DNA from: Marinomonas phaeophyticola
Lineage (GTDB): Bacteria; Pseudomonadota; Gammaproteobacteria; Pseudomonadales; Marinomonadaceae
DNA length: 64,000 nucleotides
Direction of reading: 5' to 3'
Assembly: GCF_026966905.1 (NCBI RefSeq)
Contig: NZ_JAPUBN010000013.1
Coordinates: 248,001 to 312,000 of the forward strand
In this document: piece by piece, positions 30,087 to 39,381 of the stretch
Layout of the letters: every line of letters begins with the position of its first letter
How positions within the stretch are numbered: the stretch's first letter is position 1
Position numbers and translations under genes: made by a program
The notes under the pieces: generated by a model
What the model was told of the DNA's origin: nothing
Seen by the model: the letters and a program-made list of their open reading frames with translations, nothing else
Database searches by the model: none

Positions 30087-30221
30087 GTTATAGCGTTAAT
30101 AGTTCTCGCGCTAATTAAGGTGGGGGCTATGGTAGTGAACGAGTCTTGATACGTTGTTTATCATGGCTTATGCAAATCGTGAATGTAAAGCTAGCCGTAT
30201 AAATAAAGCAAAGCCACTATT

Positions 30222-30410
30222 ATGAAAGTATTAAGAAGCGTGGCTGATGAAATGTATAAAAGTGTTATTTTAGTGATTCATGATATCAATATTGCCGCTT
30301 GTTATAGTGATGAAATTATTGCTATGAAAGACGGCATGGTGGCTCACCAAGATACACCAGAGGTGATTATGAGTAGTGGGGTCTTGAGTGAACTTTATGA
30401 TATGCCCTAA
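30222..30410 (+). pseudogene. C-terminal remnant of a siderophore ABC ATPase
   Basis: 62 codons resembling the last quarter of FepC/FecE/CeuD-type ATPases: KSVILVIHDINIAACYSDEIIAMKDGMVAHQDTPEVIMSSGVLSELYDMP, including the switch histidine (VIHDIN). Walker A, signature and Walker B are absent, and about 130 bases upstream show no matching frame beyond faint similarity. No permease genes remain. A deletion remnant of an iron-uptake operon. Confidence 0.75.
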
Positions 30411-30743
30411 ACAGTAGAAACGCTTAAAAATAAGCCTGTCTGTCTCTATTATTTATAGACTGAGCTTGTAGAGAGAGGAAAGCAGTCGCTTAGGCGTAAT
30501 TCCTATTTAGGTCGCTACGATATATTTAGATAAGTTCATGAAAAAAAAACATGTCAAAAAATATTGCGATGCTATTTTTATTTATAAAATATAATTAAAT
30601 CATATAGTTATGTTGTTAATGTTTTTTTGTTCTGATTGATTTTAAGCCTTCAAATTTTTAGCTATACCCCCATTAATAAATAACTACTTTGCCTTGCCTT
30701 TTAGACTGGATACTCTAGCTGAATTATACGAAAAGGCAGAATA
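30411..30743. other. AT-rich intergenic region
   Basis: No gene seen. TTGCCT (30690s) and TACTCT about 16 bases later could be the -35 and -10 of the aminotransferase gene, but the match is weak. Confidence 0.3.
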
Positions 30744-32075
30744 ATGAATCATTCACACGCACTTACTAATACCCCGATAAATTCTCATATCGTTACTGAG
30801 CAGTTGAATCAAGCCAACCTGACAGCCTTGTCAGGGGCATCTATTCGAGAATTAGTTTCATTGGTAAATAAGATTGAGCAACAATCTGGTCAGCACTATA
30901 TTCGAATGGAGATGGGCGTACCAGGTCTTCCAGCCCCTATGATTGGTATTGAAGCCGAGATGGAGGCGTTAAAGCAGGGGGTTGCCTCAAAATACCCCAT
31001 GATTGAAGGCATTCCTTCATTAAAAAAAGAAATGAGTCGATTTTGCTCTCAGTTTTTAGATATTCAGGTTGAGGAAGCGACTTGTTTTCCAACAGTAGGT
31101 TCTGCACAAGGAGCATTAGCGACTTTTTTAGTGGCGAATCGTATTCGTAATGAAGGTGGTACACTCTTTATCGATCCGGGATTTCCGAATCAGAAGCGCC
31201 AACTTGATATGATAGGGCAATCTTGGGGAAGTTTTGATGTATACAATCATCGGGGAAGCAAGCTGAAGCAAGCACTGGAATTGCACCTTTCAACAGGTAA
31301 GTACACCACTTTGCTTTATTCAAATCCAAATAATCCTGCATGGATTTGTTTTAACGATGAAGAGTTAGCCATTATTGCTGACGTGGCTGATCGCTATGAC
31401 GTCATTGTGATTGAAGATTTAGCTTACTTTGGTATGGATTATAGAGACGATTATTCGATTCCAGGAGAGGCTCCCTATCAACCTACGATAGCAAAATATA
31501 CGGATAATTATGTGTTACTGATTTCTAGCTCCAAAGTGTTTAGCTATGCTGGACAGCGTATTGGTAGCATGATTATTTCGAATATGTTGTATCACAGAGT
31601 GTTTCCTAATCTAAAAAAATATTTTGGCCATACTCAATATGGTAAAGCCATTACTTTTGGAGCCTTGCACGGATTGTCTTCAGGCGTAACGCACTCGACG
31701 CAATATGGTTTAGCTGCGATGTTGAAGGCCGCGAATGATGGTACATTGCCGTTTCTCAACTTGACTCAAGTTTATGAAAAACGTGCCGCAGTGATGAAAG
31801 CGCTGTTTACACATAATGGTTTTGAGATTGTTTATGCTGAAGATAATGGAAAACCGTTGAGTGATGGTTTCTATTTTACGGTTTCGTATCCTGATATGGA
31901 TGGAGACGAGTTATTGAAGAACCTTCTCTACTTCGGAATCAGTGCTATTTCCCTTGCTAATACTGGTTCAGAGCGTATTGAAGGTGTTAGAGCCTGTGTA
32001 TCTCAAGTACAGGATAATCAATTATCAATACTTGAGGAACGGTTAAACGCATTTTCTCAGCGGTTTGTACGCTAG
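30744..32075 (+). CDS. PLP-dependent aminotransferase, class I/II fold
   Basis: 443 residues, cytoplasmic. Fold-type I features: substrate-side ASKYPMIEGIPSLKKEMSRF, SNPNNPAW with the conserved Asn-Pro, IEDLAYFGMD with the cofactor-binding Asp and Tyr, and SSSKVFSYAGQRIGSMI with the Schiff-base lysine. The last quarter looks shorter and more diverged than in AspC-type enzymes. It opens a cluster with a permease, an amino-acid oxidase, a racemase-family gene, a TRAP transporter and a TPP enzyme, suggesting amino-acid catabolism. Substrate unknown. Confidence 0.85.
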   Translation: MNHSHALTNTPINSHIVTEQLNQANLTALSGASIRELVSLVNKIEQQSGQHYIRMEMGVPGLPAPMIGIEAEMEALKQGVASKYPMIEGIPSLKKEMSRFCSQFLDIQVEEATCFPTVGSAQGALATFLVANRIRNEGGTLFIDPGFPNQKRQLDMIGQSWGSFDVYNHRGSKLKQALELHLSTGKYTTLLYSNPNNPAWICFNDEELAIIADVADRYDVIVIEDLAYFGMDYRDDYSIPGEAPYQPTIAKYTDNYVLLISSSKVFSYAGQRIGSMIISNMLYHRVFPNLKKYFGHTQYGKAITFGALHGLSSGVTHSTQYGLAAMLKAANDGTLPFLNLTQVYEKRAAVMKALFTHNGFEIVYAEDNGKPLSDGFYFTVSYPDMDGDELLKNLLYFGISAISLANTGSERIEGVRACVSQVQDNQLSILEERLNAFSQRFVR

Positions 32076-32108
32076 GTTTAGACATTAAGTAAATTAAGTA
32101 AGCCCTTT

Positions 32109-32151
32109 AACGAAACCTATGAGTCTCCCATTGCTAGGTTTCGTTTTTTTT
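32109..32151 (+). terminator. Rho-independent terminator of the aminotransferase gene
   Basis: AACGAAACCTA (32109-32119) pairs with TAGGTTTCGTT (32135-32145), followed by a run of T to 32151. Confidence 0.85.
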
Positions 32152-32227
32152 ATAGGGTAAGAGAACTATTCATTTTTATGAGAATAGGTTTTTACAGTTG
32201 AAGAAAGTGGCGCCTTCTAACAGTCGC

Positions 32228-33547
32228 TCAAAAGAGTACTAGCCCCATCATTCCGAATGCCACGACCACAGCCATCATTCCTCCATATCGCCAGTTTGAA
32301 CGGGCAAGCTGGAAGTTATCTACACCGTATTTTCCTGATATAGACAGATTAATCCCTGACAATGGACTAATGGCGGTTCCAACAGCCCATGAACTTAGAG
32401 AAACGAACGCCAGTAGGGTGTTGTCTGCACTGCCTGCTGGAACAAATGAACTCATTAATGAAATACCAACTATGGGATGTAGCCCTAATAAAGAGATTCC
32501 GCAAATCCCGATAAAGCAGATAAGGGCTTCACTAAAGCCAAAACTTGTAAACAGTGACCATTCGTTACCAAATGTGCTCATTAATGCCAGACTAATTGCT
32601 TTACTAAGAAAGCCAGCAGATAAAAATAATGCGATCTCATTCGCCATATTAGGTAAGCGAATATGAATATGATCTCGAATACGTGATCTTGTGTGATTTC
32701 CGCCGGTTTTTAAGGTTAAGTAAATCACGACAGATAAGGGACTAAGTAAGGTAACAATAGATAGGATTGGCGTTTGCGTCATAATAAAATAGTGAAATAC
32801 GATCACTAATAATGCCAACATCACAGGAAAAAATAAGGAGTTTACGGCAATTGGGAAGCCTGAAAAAGAGGCTAGATGATCACGCCTTTTTAATTCCCAA
32901 AGAGACAGCAGACAAGAACAAATGGCCATCGGGATCCCTATCATAGCAAGATTATGAAATTCGGCATCAGGTGCAATCGATAGGGCCACAGCGACCGATG
33001 CAAAAAATGGAGACCATAGCCCCGCACTGGTTAATGCTCTTACAAGCATAGAGTATTGAGGCATGGTCATTTTTCCGGTTGGTCTTTGTAGCTTATCACC
33101 AACAAAAAACGTCGCAGACATATTAATAACAGCCCCCAGTAAGTGAACGCTGAGCCAGGTGTACAAGGCGCCTTTAATGCCTAAAACAGGGGGCGATTGT
33201 TTGGCTGTATCAGGAAGCAGAGCTAATAGAGAAACGCCTGTAAGCATGGCTACTATGCCTAAATTTCCTTCAAGTAGAGAGCTCAGATCAATGCTTTCCG
33301 CTAAATAGAGATGGTAAATAAGAGCGACTCCGCCAGCGCCAATGAGAAGTCGGATTTGACTTTTATTACGTTGGTTTAATCGCTTCCAAGAGACGATAAA
33401 AACACCCCAATAACAGAGGGCAGAGAAACCATATAACCACTCAAAATAAGGAATTAAGGACAATAAAAATAATCCACAACCAGCGACAACACCGTATCCT
33501 GAAAATGTATGGATAGAGAATGGCGAATGGTGCTTTTTTGAAAACAT
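32228..33547 (-). CDS. Multi-spanning membrane permease, unrecognised family
   Basis: 439 residues with roughly 12 hydrophobic segments and short loops. Segments such as GLHPIVGISLMSSFVPAGSADNTLLAFVSLSSWAVGTAISPLSGINLSISGKYG recall re-entrant helices of ion-coupled organic-anion permeases, but I cannot name the family. It lies 8 bases downstream of the DadA-like gene on the same strand, so it may import that enzyme's substrate or export a product. Confidence 0.7.
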   Translation of the reverse strand: MFSKKHHSPFSIHTFSGYGVVAGCGLFLLSLIPYFEWLYGFSALCYWGVFIVSWKRLNQRNKSQIRLLIGAGGVALIYHLYLAESIDLSSLLEGNLGIVAMLTGVSLLALLPDTAKQSPPVLGIKGALYTWLSVHLLGAVINMSATFFVGDKLQRPTGKMTMPQYSMLVRALTSAGLWSPFFASVAVALSIAPDAEFHNLAMIGIPMAICSCLLSLWELKRRDHLASFSGFPIAVNSLFFPVMLALLVIVFHYFIMTQTPILSIVTLLSPLSVVIYLTLKTGGNHTRSRIRDHIHIRLPNMANEIALFLSAGFLSKAISLALMSTFGNEWSLFTSFGFSEALICFIGICGISLLGLHPIVGISLMSSFVPAGSADNTLLAFVSLSSWAVGTAISPLSGINLSISGKYGVDNFQLARSNWRYGGMMAVVVAFGMMGLVLF

Positions 33548-33555
33548 AATATTCC

Positions 33556-34790
33556 TTAATAAAATCGCGCGGGAGAAAAAGGTGATGCATCAATAAATGT
33601 TGGTTGCTGAGAGATCATTTCAGCGATTAATCGTCCTGTTGCAGGTCCTGTACTGAAGCCAATATGTTGGTGACCAAAAGCTAACCAAATATTGTCTTGA
33701 TTAGGACATGGGCCAATAGCCGGTAATGAGTCAGGCAATGTTGGTCGATTACCTCTCCACTCGGTATTTTCAATAGGAGCCCCTAAATACGTACTTTGCT
33801 GAGCCGATATTGATACTTTATCAAGCTGAACAAAGGAATCCGGTGCCGTTTTGTCGTTGAGCTCGGAGCCACTAGTAAGCCGGTAACCTTGAGTTGTTGG
33901 CGTCAAAACAAATGCACTGTCTACATCATAAATGGGACGAGTTAACCTAGGCCCTTCAGGGAACTGATAGTGTCTATGATACCCACGCTCAAAACACATT
34001 GGTATGGGTTTTGATACGCATTTAAGCAGATCATTAGACCAGGGACCAGCGGCTAAAACCACTTTATCTGCTAGGTATGACTTTTGGCCATGTAGGGCAA
34101 CTTGATTTCCTTCAATTGACAAGCTCTGTATGCCATCACGTATTACCTGTCCTCCAAGTTTTACAAAAAGATTAATATAGCTTTGAGTGACTTCACCTGG
34201 ATGATCTACTGATACGGCATCTTTAATATGTAATGCACTGCCATAAATGTGCTTTAAAGCCGGTTCTAATATTTGAATTTGTTGTGCGTTTAATATTTCA
34301 AAGTTGATACCCAGTTTATTGTATATCGCTTGCTCATAGTCAGTGGCCATTGCACCTTCTTCAGAATGAAAGAGTTTCAACCATCCTCCTTCTCGTAGTC
34401 GTGACATCCCCGCTGATCTTGTTAACCACTTCTTATGTTCGTCTAATGACACTCGAATAATTGAATCAAGATAGCTAATGTTTCTTTCTGATTTTTTTCT
34501 AATGATTGATATAAAAATTGGCTTGACCAATTTATATTTTTTATTAAATATAAATGATTAAGTTTTACGGCTGGATTTTTGTTAAATATATATTTTTTAA
34601 GATTAGGAATTAAGTTCTTATTATTAATTAAATATGCTGAACTTCGAGTGATTACACCAGCATTTCCAAAGGATGTTTCTTTAACACTATTTTCTTTATC
34701 AATTAATGTGACCTTGAAACCTTTTTCAAGTAAATTTAAGGCACAACTTACACCAACAATACCTGCACCAATTACATAAACGTTGATCAT
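33556..34790 (-). pseudogene. DadA-like FAD amino-acid oxidoreductase with a frameshift
   Basis: Two overlapping frames form one flavoprotein of about 410 residues. The N-terminus has the Rossmann motif VYVIGAGIVGVSCALNLLEKGFKVTLIDKE. The C-terminal frame has LREGGWLKLFHSEEGA, VVLAAGPWSND and the FAD-binding GFSTGPATGRLIAEM. Frames switch in a run of seven T at 34492-34498 (seven A in the coding strand); eight would give a continuous LEKKSERNISYLDS. Family members oxidise D-amino acids or similar amines. The break may be real or a homopolymer error. Confidence 0.85.
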
Positions 34791-34842
34791 TTGAAAAACC
34801 TTTGATTAAATTAATTAAAAACTAAACTGTGGATTCATAAAA

Positions 34843-35538
34843 ATGAAAAAAATAAGTAAACCTTTCTCTCTTGGTGTTTTAATGCTTAATACCCATTTTC
34901 CTCGGGTGATGGGTGATATTGGCAACCCAGACTCTTTTGCATTTAATGTACTTTATGAACGAGTATCATCAGCTAAAGTAAGCGCTATCGTCACTTCAGA
35001 AGGTGTTCACTCCGATATAAAAAAAGACATTTTTGAAAGTATAAAATCTTTAGAAAACAAAGGGGTAGATTTAATAGTAACAACCTGTGGTTTCTTGGGA
35101 GAAATGCAGGATGAATTAAAAAAATCTACTAATGTACCAATATTAACCAGTTCTCTATTGACTCTTCCATTTGTTCGAACCTTTATAAATAAAGAGAATG
35201 ACAAAGTAGGGGTATTAACTTTTGATGCAAAAAAACTAAACGAAAAACATTTTGGAGGACACTATAAAAATGATGTTGTCATTGGTGATATTCCTAAAGA
35301 TGGAGAGTTGTATAAAACCATTAAAAATGATTATCTTAGTTTAGATGTCGTTAAATCAGAGGAAGAGGTTGTTTCTTCTGCTTTGAAATTAATTGAAAAT
35401 AATAAAAATATAAAAGCAATTGTATTGGAGTGTACAAATTTATCTCCTTATATTGATGCAGTTAAAACAGCAACAAATTTACCTGTTTTTGATATCATTC
35501 AAGCCATTAACTGGTTTAGAGAGACAAAATCAATCTAA
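34843..35538 (+). CDS. Asp/Glu racemase superfamily protein
   Basis: 231 residues, cytoplasmic. The pair of cysteine motifs of the superfamily is visible: VTTCGFLGE in the first half and VLECTNLSPY in the second, consistent with a two-base racemase or a related lyase/isomerase. Early text SLGVLMLNTHFPRVMGDIGNPDSF matches a subgroup whose substrates are poorly known to me. The gene is markedly AT-rich, with many AAA and ATA codons, and is divergent from the oxidoreductase gene with only 52 bases between. Confidence 0.8.
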   Translation: MKKISKPFSLGVLMLNTHFPRVMGDIGNPDSFAFNVLYERVSSAKVSAIVTSEGVHSDIKKDIFESIKSLENKGVDLIVTTCGFLGEMQDELKKSTNVPILTSSLLTLPFVRTFINKENDKVGVLTFDAKKLNEKHFGGHYKNDVVIGDIPKDGELYKTIKNDYLSLDVVKSEEEVVSSALKLIENNKNIKAIVLECTNLSPYIDAVKTATNLPVFDIIQAINWFRETKSI

Positions 35539-35570
35539 ACCAGTTAATGAATAAGGGGGAGGCTAAAAGT

Positions 35571-36866
35571 CTACCCCATTGCATTTGGTAAGAAAGTCAC
35601 TATTTCCGGAAACCAAACGAGAATAAACACAGCGGCAATCATAATGAGAAACATAGGAAATGCCGCTCTCGCTATGAATGCCATATTGTGGCCTGTCATG
35701 GATTGCAATACGAAAAGGTTAAATCCTACTGGAGGAGTGATCTGAGCCATTTCAACCACAACCATCAAATAGATACCAAACCAAATCATGTCAAATCCTG
35801 CCTGACGTACTAAAGGTTCAATAACGGCCATGGTGAGCACGATGGAAGATAGACCATCCAAAAAGCAACCGAGAACAATATAGAAAAGCGTTAAGAAGAT
35901 AATCAGAGTTAAAGGAGACAGCTCAAGCGAACCAATTCCTTCAGCGAGTTGACGTGGTAAACCGGTAAACCCCATTGCAAGTGAAAGAAAATGGGATCCC
36001 ATTAATATGAAGGCGATCATGCTGGAGGTTTTTACGGCCCCCATTAAAGATGCTCTAAAGTTCTCCCAATTCAAGCTTTTCTGACCGGCGGCAATAAGTA
36101 ATGATCCTACGACACCCAAAACCGCGGCTTCAGTAGCGGTTGCAATGCCTGTATAAATAGACCCAATGACGCAGAGAATAAGAGTCAGGATGGGCAACAG
36201 GCTCACCAGAGCACTTATCTTTTCTTTAAAATTAAATGATAGGTCTTTGGTATCACCGCTTTTGTTGTATATGGAATTAATCGCAATAAAAGCCATGAAA
36301 AGGCCTGCTAACATGAGCCCAGGTAAAATACCGGCGACAAACAGCTTTGCAATCGATTCATTAACTGTTACAGCATAAATGATGAGGGAAATAGAAGGCG
36401 GTATTAATAGGCCGAGTGTACCAGCACCCGCTAGAGTTCCTACTATCATGCTTTCAGAGTATTTTCTTTTCTGCAGTTCGGGTATCGACATTTTACCAAC
36501 GGTTGCGACGGTGGCGGCGGATGAGCCAGATATGGCCGCAAACACAGCAGAACCTGTGATATTCACATGCAACAGACCCCCTGGAAGTTTGTACATCCAA
36601 GGAGTTAACCCTTTAAACAATGATTCAGACAGCTTGGTCCTAAAGAGTATTTCTCCCATCCATATAAAGAGAGGGAGCGACGTGAGTGTCCACGAAGATA
36701 TAGATCCCCAAATGGTGATCGCCATGGAGTCACCAACAGGTCGGCTCGTAAATAATTCCATCCCAATGATGGCACAACCAATTAAGCTTGCACCGACCCA
36801 TACTCCAGAACCAAGTAGGAAGAAAAGGACGCTTAAAAATACGATGATGAGTACAATTTCGTTCAT
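35571..36866 (-). CDS. dctM: TRAP transporter large permease, DctM type
   Basis: 431 residues with about 12 membrane segments, the channel-forming subunit of a sodium-dependent TRAP importer. Typical text: IWMGEILFRTKLSESLFKGLTPWMYKLPGGLLHVNI, GSSAATVATVGKMSIPEL and LGCFLDGLSSIVLTMAVIEPL, ITPPVGFNLFVLQSMTG. The start overlaps the small-permease stop by four bases. Confidence 0.93.
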   Translation of the reverse strand: MNEIVLIIVFLSVLFFLLGSGVWVGASLIGCAIIGMELFTSRPVGDSMAITIWGSISSWTLTSLPLFIWMGEILFRTKLSESLFKGLTPWMYKLPGGLLHVNITGSAVFAAISGSSAATVATVGKMSIPELQKRKYSESMIVGTLAGAGTLGLLIPPSISLIIYAVTVNESIAKLFVAGILPGLMLAGLFMAFIAINSIYNKSGDTKDLSFNFKEKISALVSLLPILTLILCVIGSIYTGIATATEAAVLGVVGSLLIAAGQKSLNWENFRASLMGAVKTSSMIAFILMGSHFLSLAMGFTGLPRQLAEGIGSLELSPLTLIIFLTLFYIVLGCFLDGLSSIVLTMAVIEPLVRQAGFDMIWFGIYLMVVVEMAQITPPVGFNLFVLQSMTGHNMAFIARAAFPMFLIMIAAVFILVWFPEIVTFLPNAMG

Positions 36867-37393
36867 TTTACACCTAATAGGTCAGTTGATTCATTTGCCG
36901 TGCCTTTTTTAGCCATCACACAATATTCGATTAAGGAATGTACGAGGCTAATTGCTAAAATCACAGTACCAAAGGCAACAACACTTTGCGGAATCCATAA
37001 AGGTAGAGCAATTGATCCATCACTTAGTTCATGAAAGTCCCATGAAAAATAAGTCAGTCTAACCATGTAATAGGAAAGGTAAGCGGTTACTAAAGCGGTA
37101 ACGGCGAGGGCGAAAATACTGGCAACTTTTTGTCCTATAGGCGTTAACATCTCTACAAAGAGCGTTACCTGAATATGCGCTTTGTTACGGAAGGTATAGG
37201 CAAGTGCTAAACAGTTTGACGCTCCCATGAGATAGCCTGCGATTTCGGTAAGTCCTGGGACATACAAGCTAAGCAATCGACTCACAATACTTGTAATAAC
37301 GCATACTGTCATGGCAACTAAGCACAAAGCCGCTAAAGCACCTGCTGTTTTATACAGTTTATCTAAGGCGGATAATAAATGTGGGGTAAACAT
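36863..37393 (-). CDS. dctQ: TRAP transporter small permease, DctQ type
   Basis: 176 residues with four membrane segments, the usual size of the small TRAP subunit. NCLALAYTFRNKAHIQVTLFVEML matches the conserved segment after helix 2. It sits between the binding protein and large permease, with coupled translation into the latter. Confidence 0.9.
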   Translation of the reverse strand: MFTPHLLSALDKLYKTAGALAALCLVAMTVCVITSIVSRLLSLYVPGLTEIAGYLMGASNCLALAYTFRNKAHIQVTLFVEMLTPIGQKVASIFALAVTALVTAYLSYYMVRLTYFSWDFHELSDGSIALPLWIPQSVVAFGTVILAISLVHSLIEYCVMAKKGTANESTDLLGVK

Positions 37394-37425
37394 AAAGGAG
37401 TGATCCGTTTTTATTAATTGAATAC

Positions 37426-37453
37426 AAAGAAGAGCCCATTTGAGCTCTTCTTT
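37426..37453 (-). terminator. Hairpin between dctP and dctQ
   Basis: AAAGAAGAGC (37426-37435) and GCTCTTCTTT (37444-37453) form a 10-bp stem just after the dctP stop, followed on the minus strand by GTATTC. Such hairpins commonly keep binding-protein mRNA more abundant than permease mRNA. Confidence 0.65.
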
Positions 37454-37461
37454 AAGCGCTT

Positions 37462-38448
37462 TTACATCGCCTGATAAGTATCAATAATATCTTGACCTTC
37501 AGAACCGGAGTCTTTTAACCAGTCTAGGGTCATTTTTACTCCAATTGCTTGTAGCTCATCGGTCAAGGTTGTACCCGCATGCTGGACTTTCATGCCGTTT
37601 TTCGCTAACTCTTCTTTATACCAGTTCGCTAACTCTTCTGCTTTTAACCAACCTTTTTTCTCCGCGGTAGCGGATGCGTCGAGAATAATTTTTTGGGTTT
37701 CTTCAGAAAGTGAATTCCATGAGCGTGTGTTAACGAACACCATATTTTTTGGTAGCCATGCTTTTACGTCATACCAATAGTCCACACTTTCCCATAGTTT
37801 TTGATCGTATCCTGTTGAGCCTGAGGACAGCATACTTTCTGCTACTCCCGTTGCAAAAGCTTGCGCTACTTCAGCGGCTTCTACTTTGGTTGGGATTGCC
37901 CCCATAAGCTCCGCTATAGTGGAAGTGGCTGGATTGTATGCACGGAATTTTAATCCTTGCATATCCGCGATAGAGTTAATTGGTTTGTTTGCATATAAAC
38001 CTTGTGGTGGCCATGGAACAGAGTAAAGTAACTTAAGCCCATGCTCTTCAAGTGTTTCTTCTAATGCGGGTTTAGACGCTTGATAAAGATTCCAAGACGA
38101 TTCATAGGTTGTTGCTAAGAATGGAATAGCATCGATTGCGTAGATGGCACTTTCATTACTGAGAGCAGAAATTAAACGTTCTCCAACTGGCGCTAAACCA
38201 CGGCGTACCGCACCATAAATTTCACCACCTTTAAATAACGAGCCCGAAGGGTGTGTAATGAACTTCACTTCGTTTTGTTTACTGGTTATTTCTTCAGCGA
38301 ACTCTTTTGCAATAACTGAATGATAGTTTGAAGAAGAGTAGGCTAACGGCATATCCCATGTTTCAGCTGCAAATGAAATACTTGAAAGACAAACGGTTAA
38401 TCCTCCGATTAGTGTTTTTTTTGTATGTGTTAGGATCGATCTTTTCAT
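37462..38448 (-). CDS. dctP: TRAP transporter periplasmic binding protein, DctP type
   Basis: 328 residues with a signal peptide (hydrophobic core GGLTVCLSSISFAA). Typical DctP features: LAYSSSNYHSVIAKEFAEEI, GLKLLYSVPWPPQGLYANKPI, then LKFRAYNPATSTIAELMGAIPTKVEAAEVAQAFATGV, which holds the conserved arginine that binds the carboxylate of the ligand. The ligand cannot be read; the neighbours suggest an amino-acid-derived or 2-oxo acid. Confidence 0.92.
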   Translation of the reverse strand: MKRSILTHTKKTLIGGLTVCLSSISFAAETWDMPLAYSSSNYHSVIAKEFAEEITSKQNEVKFITHPSGSLFKGGEIYGAVRRGLAPVGERLISALSNESAIYAIDAIPFLATTYESSWNLYQASKPALEETLEEHGLKLLYSVPWPPQGLYANKPINSIADMQGLKFRAYNPATSTIAELMGAIPTKVEAAEVAQAFATGVAESMLSSGSTGYDQKLWESVDYWYDVKAWLPKNMVFVNTRSWNSLSEETQKIILDASATAEKKGWLKAEELANWYKEELAKNGMKVQHAGTTLTDELQAIGVKMTLDWLKDSGSEGQDIIDTYQAM

Positions 38449-38667
38449 TTTTGATTCCTTAATGTGAGTTTTTTTTAATTGCAGTTTTAATATAATCGGC
38501 TTGCCTGAACTGATGCATCATAAAAAGTGATAAATTTTTTCTTTTTTCCGGCATTATGGTAGGTAAAAAACGACATATTGATTGTTTTTTCTTTTTCCCC
38601 CTCACTTACTGTTTAGCTTTTATGACTCTAGGATTGAATAAATAAGAATAATTTTGTTTCACTTTAT

Positions 38668-39165
38668 TTATGGGTCACCGACATCATTCATTTGTGTTTT
38701 GACCATTTCCAATACTTCTTTATATCGACGATCAAATTTACGAGAGAGAACAATTGAAGAGGTTGAGCGTTGAACGCCAGGGATGTCTCCTATGGCATCA
38801 AGTAGCTCATCAAGTTCCTCTAGAGTTGGTTGTTCAACGCTGAGGAAATAATCAAAGTTACCATTGATCGCCAAACAAACCTTAACGGCAGGAAAGCTGT
38901 TCAACCTAGCAACAACTTGCTTTCCTCGTTTTTGTTCAACGGCCAACATGACCATGGCTTGCACATTTCCCTCAGTTGGGTTTTTACTTAAAACCGCTGA
39001 ATAACCTGTAATAACCCCTGTCTGTTCTAATCGATGAATGCGTTCATGAACCGTGGAGCGAGCGACGCCTAATTTTTTGGCGAGATTGCTCGTTGAGTCC
39101 CGAGCGTTAACCTGCAGTAAAGCAACTAGCTTGCGATCTAATTCATTTTTAAACCACTTTGACAT
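38668..39165 (-). CDS. Lrp/AsnC family transcriptional regulator
   Basis: 165 residues from the ATG at 39165, chosen because GAGG lies eight bases upstream; an earlier in-frame start would add 11 residues. N-terminal helix-turn-helix LDRKLVALLQVNARDSTSNLAKKLGVARSTVHERIHRLEQTGVI, C-terminal ligand-binding RAM domain with GNFDYFLSVE. It is divergent from the TPP-enzyme gene and upstream of the TRAP genes, so it probably controls both in response to an amino acid. Confidence 0.9.
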   Translation of the reverse strand: MSKWFKNELDRKLVALLQVNARDSTSNLAKKLGVARSTVHERIHRLEQTGVITGYSAVLSKNPTEGNVQAMVMLAVEQKRGKQVVARLNSFPAVKVCLAINGNFDYFLSVEQPTLEELDELLDAIGDIPGVQRSTSSIVLSRKFDRRYKEVLEMVKTQMNDVGDP

Positions 39166-39381
39166 TTTTATATCCTCAGAATGACGAATAACATACAAAA
39201 TCCGGCATTTTGCCTACTTATATTCGACTGTATTGAATAGGAAACTGAAATAAGAGCAATCAACAACTATGCCAACTTTAGATCAGAGGTGGAAGATGGG
39301 TCTAGCCTCGGGAGGGCTAGGTTCTTTTTTAAAATCATCTTTTTTGTTTTTGAAGTCAACTATGATTATGAGAGGAATGTA

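Noticed and set aside
36379..36912. 177-codon plus-strand ORF opposite dctM
   Set aside because: Antisense shadow of a clear TRAP permease gene.
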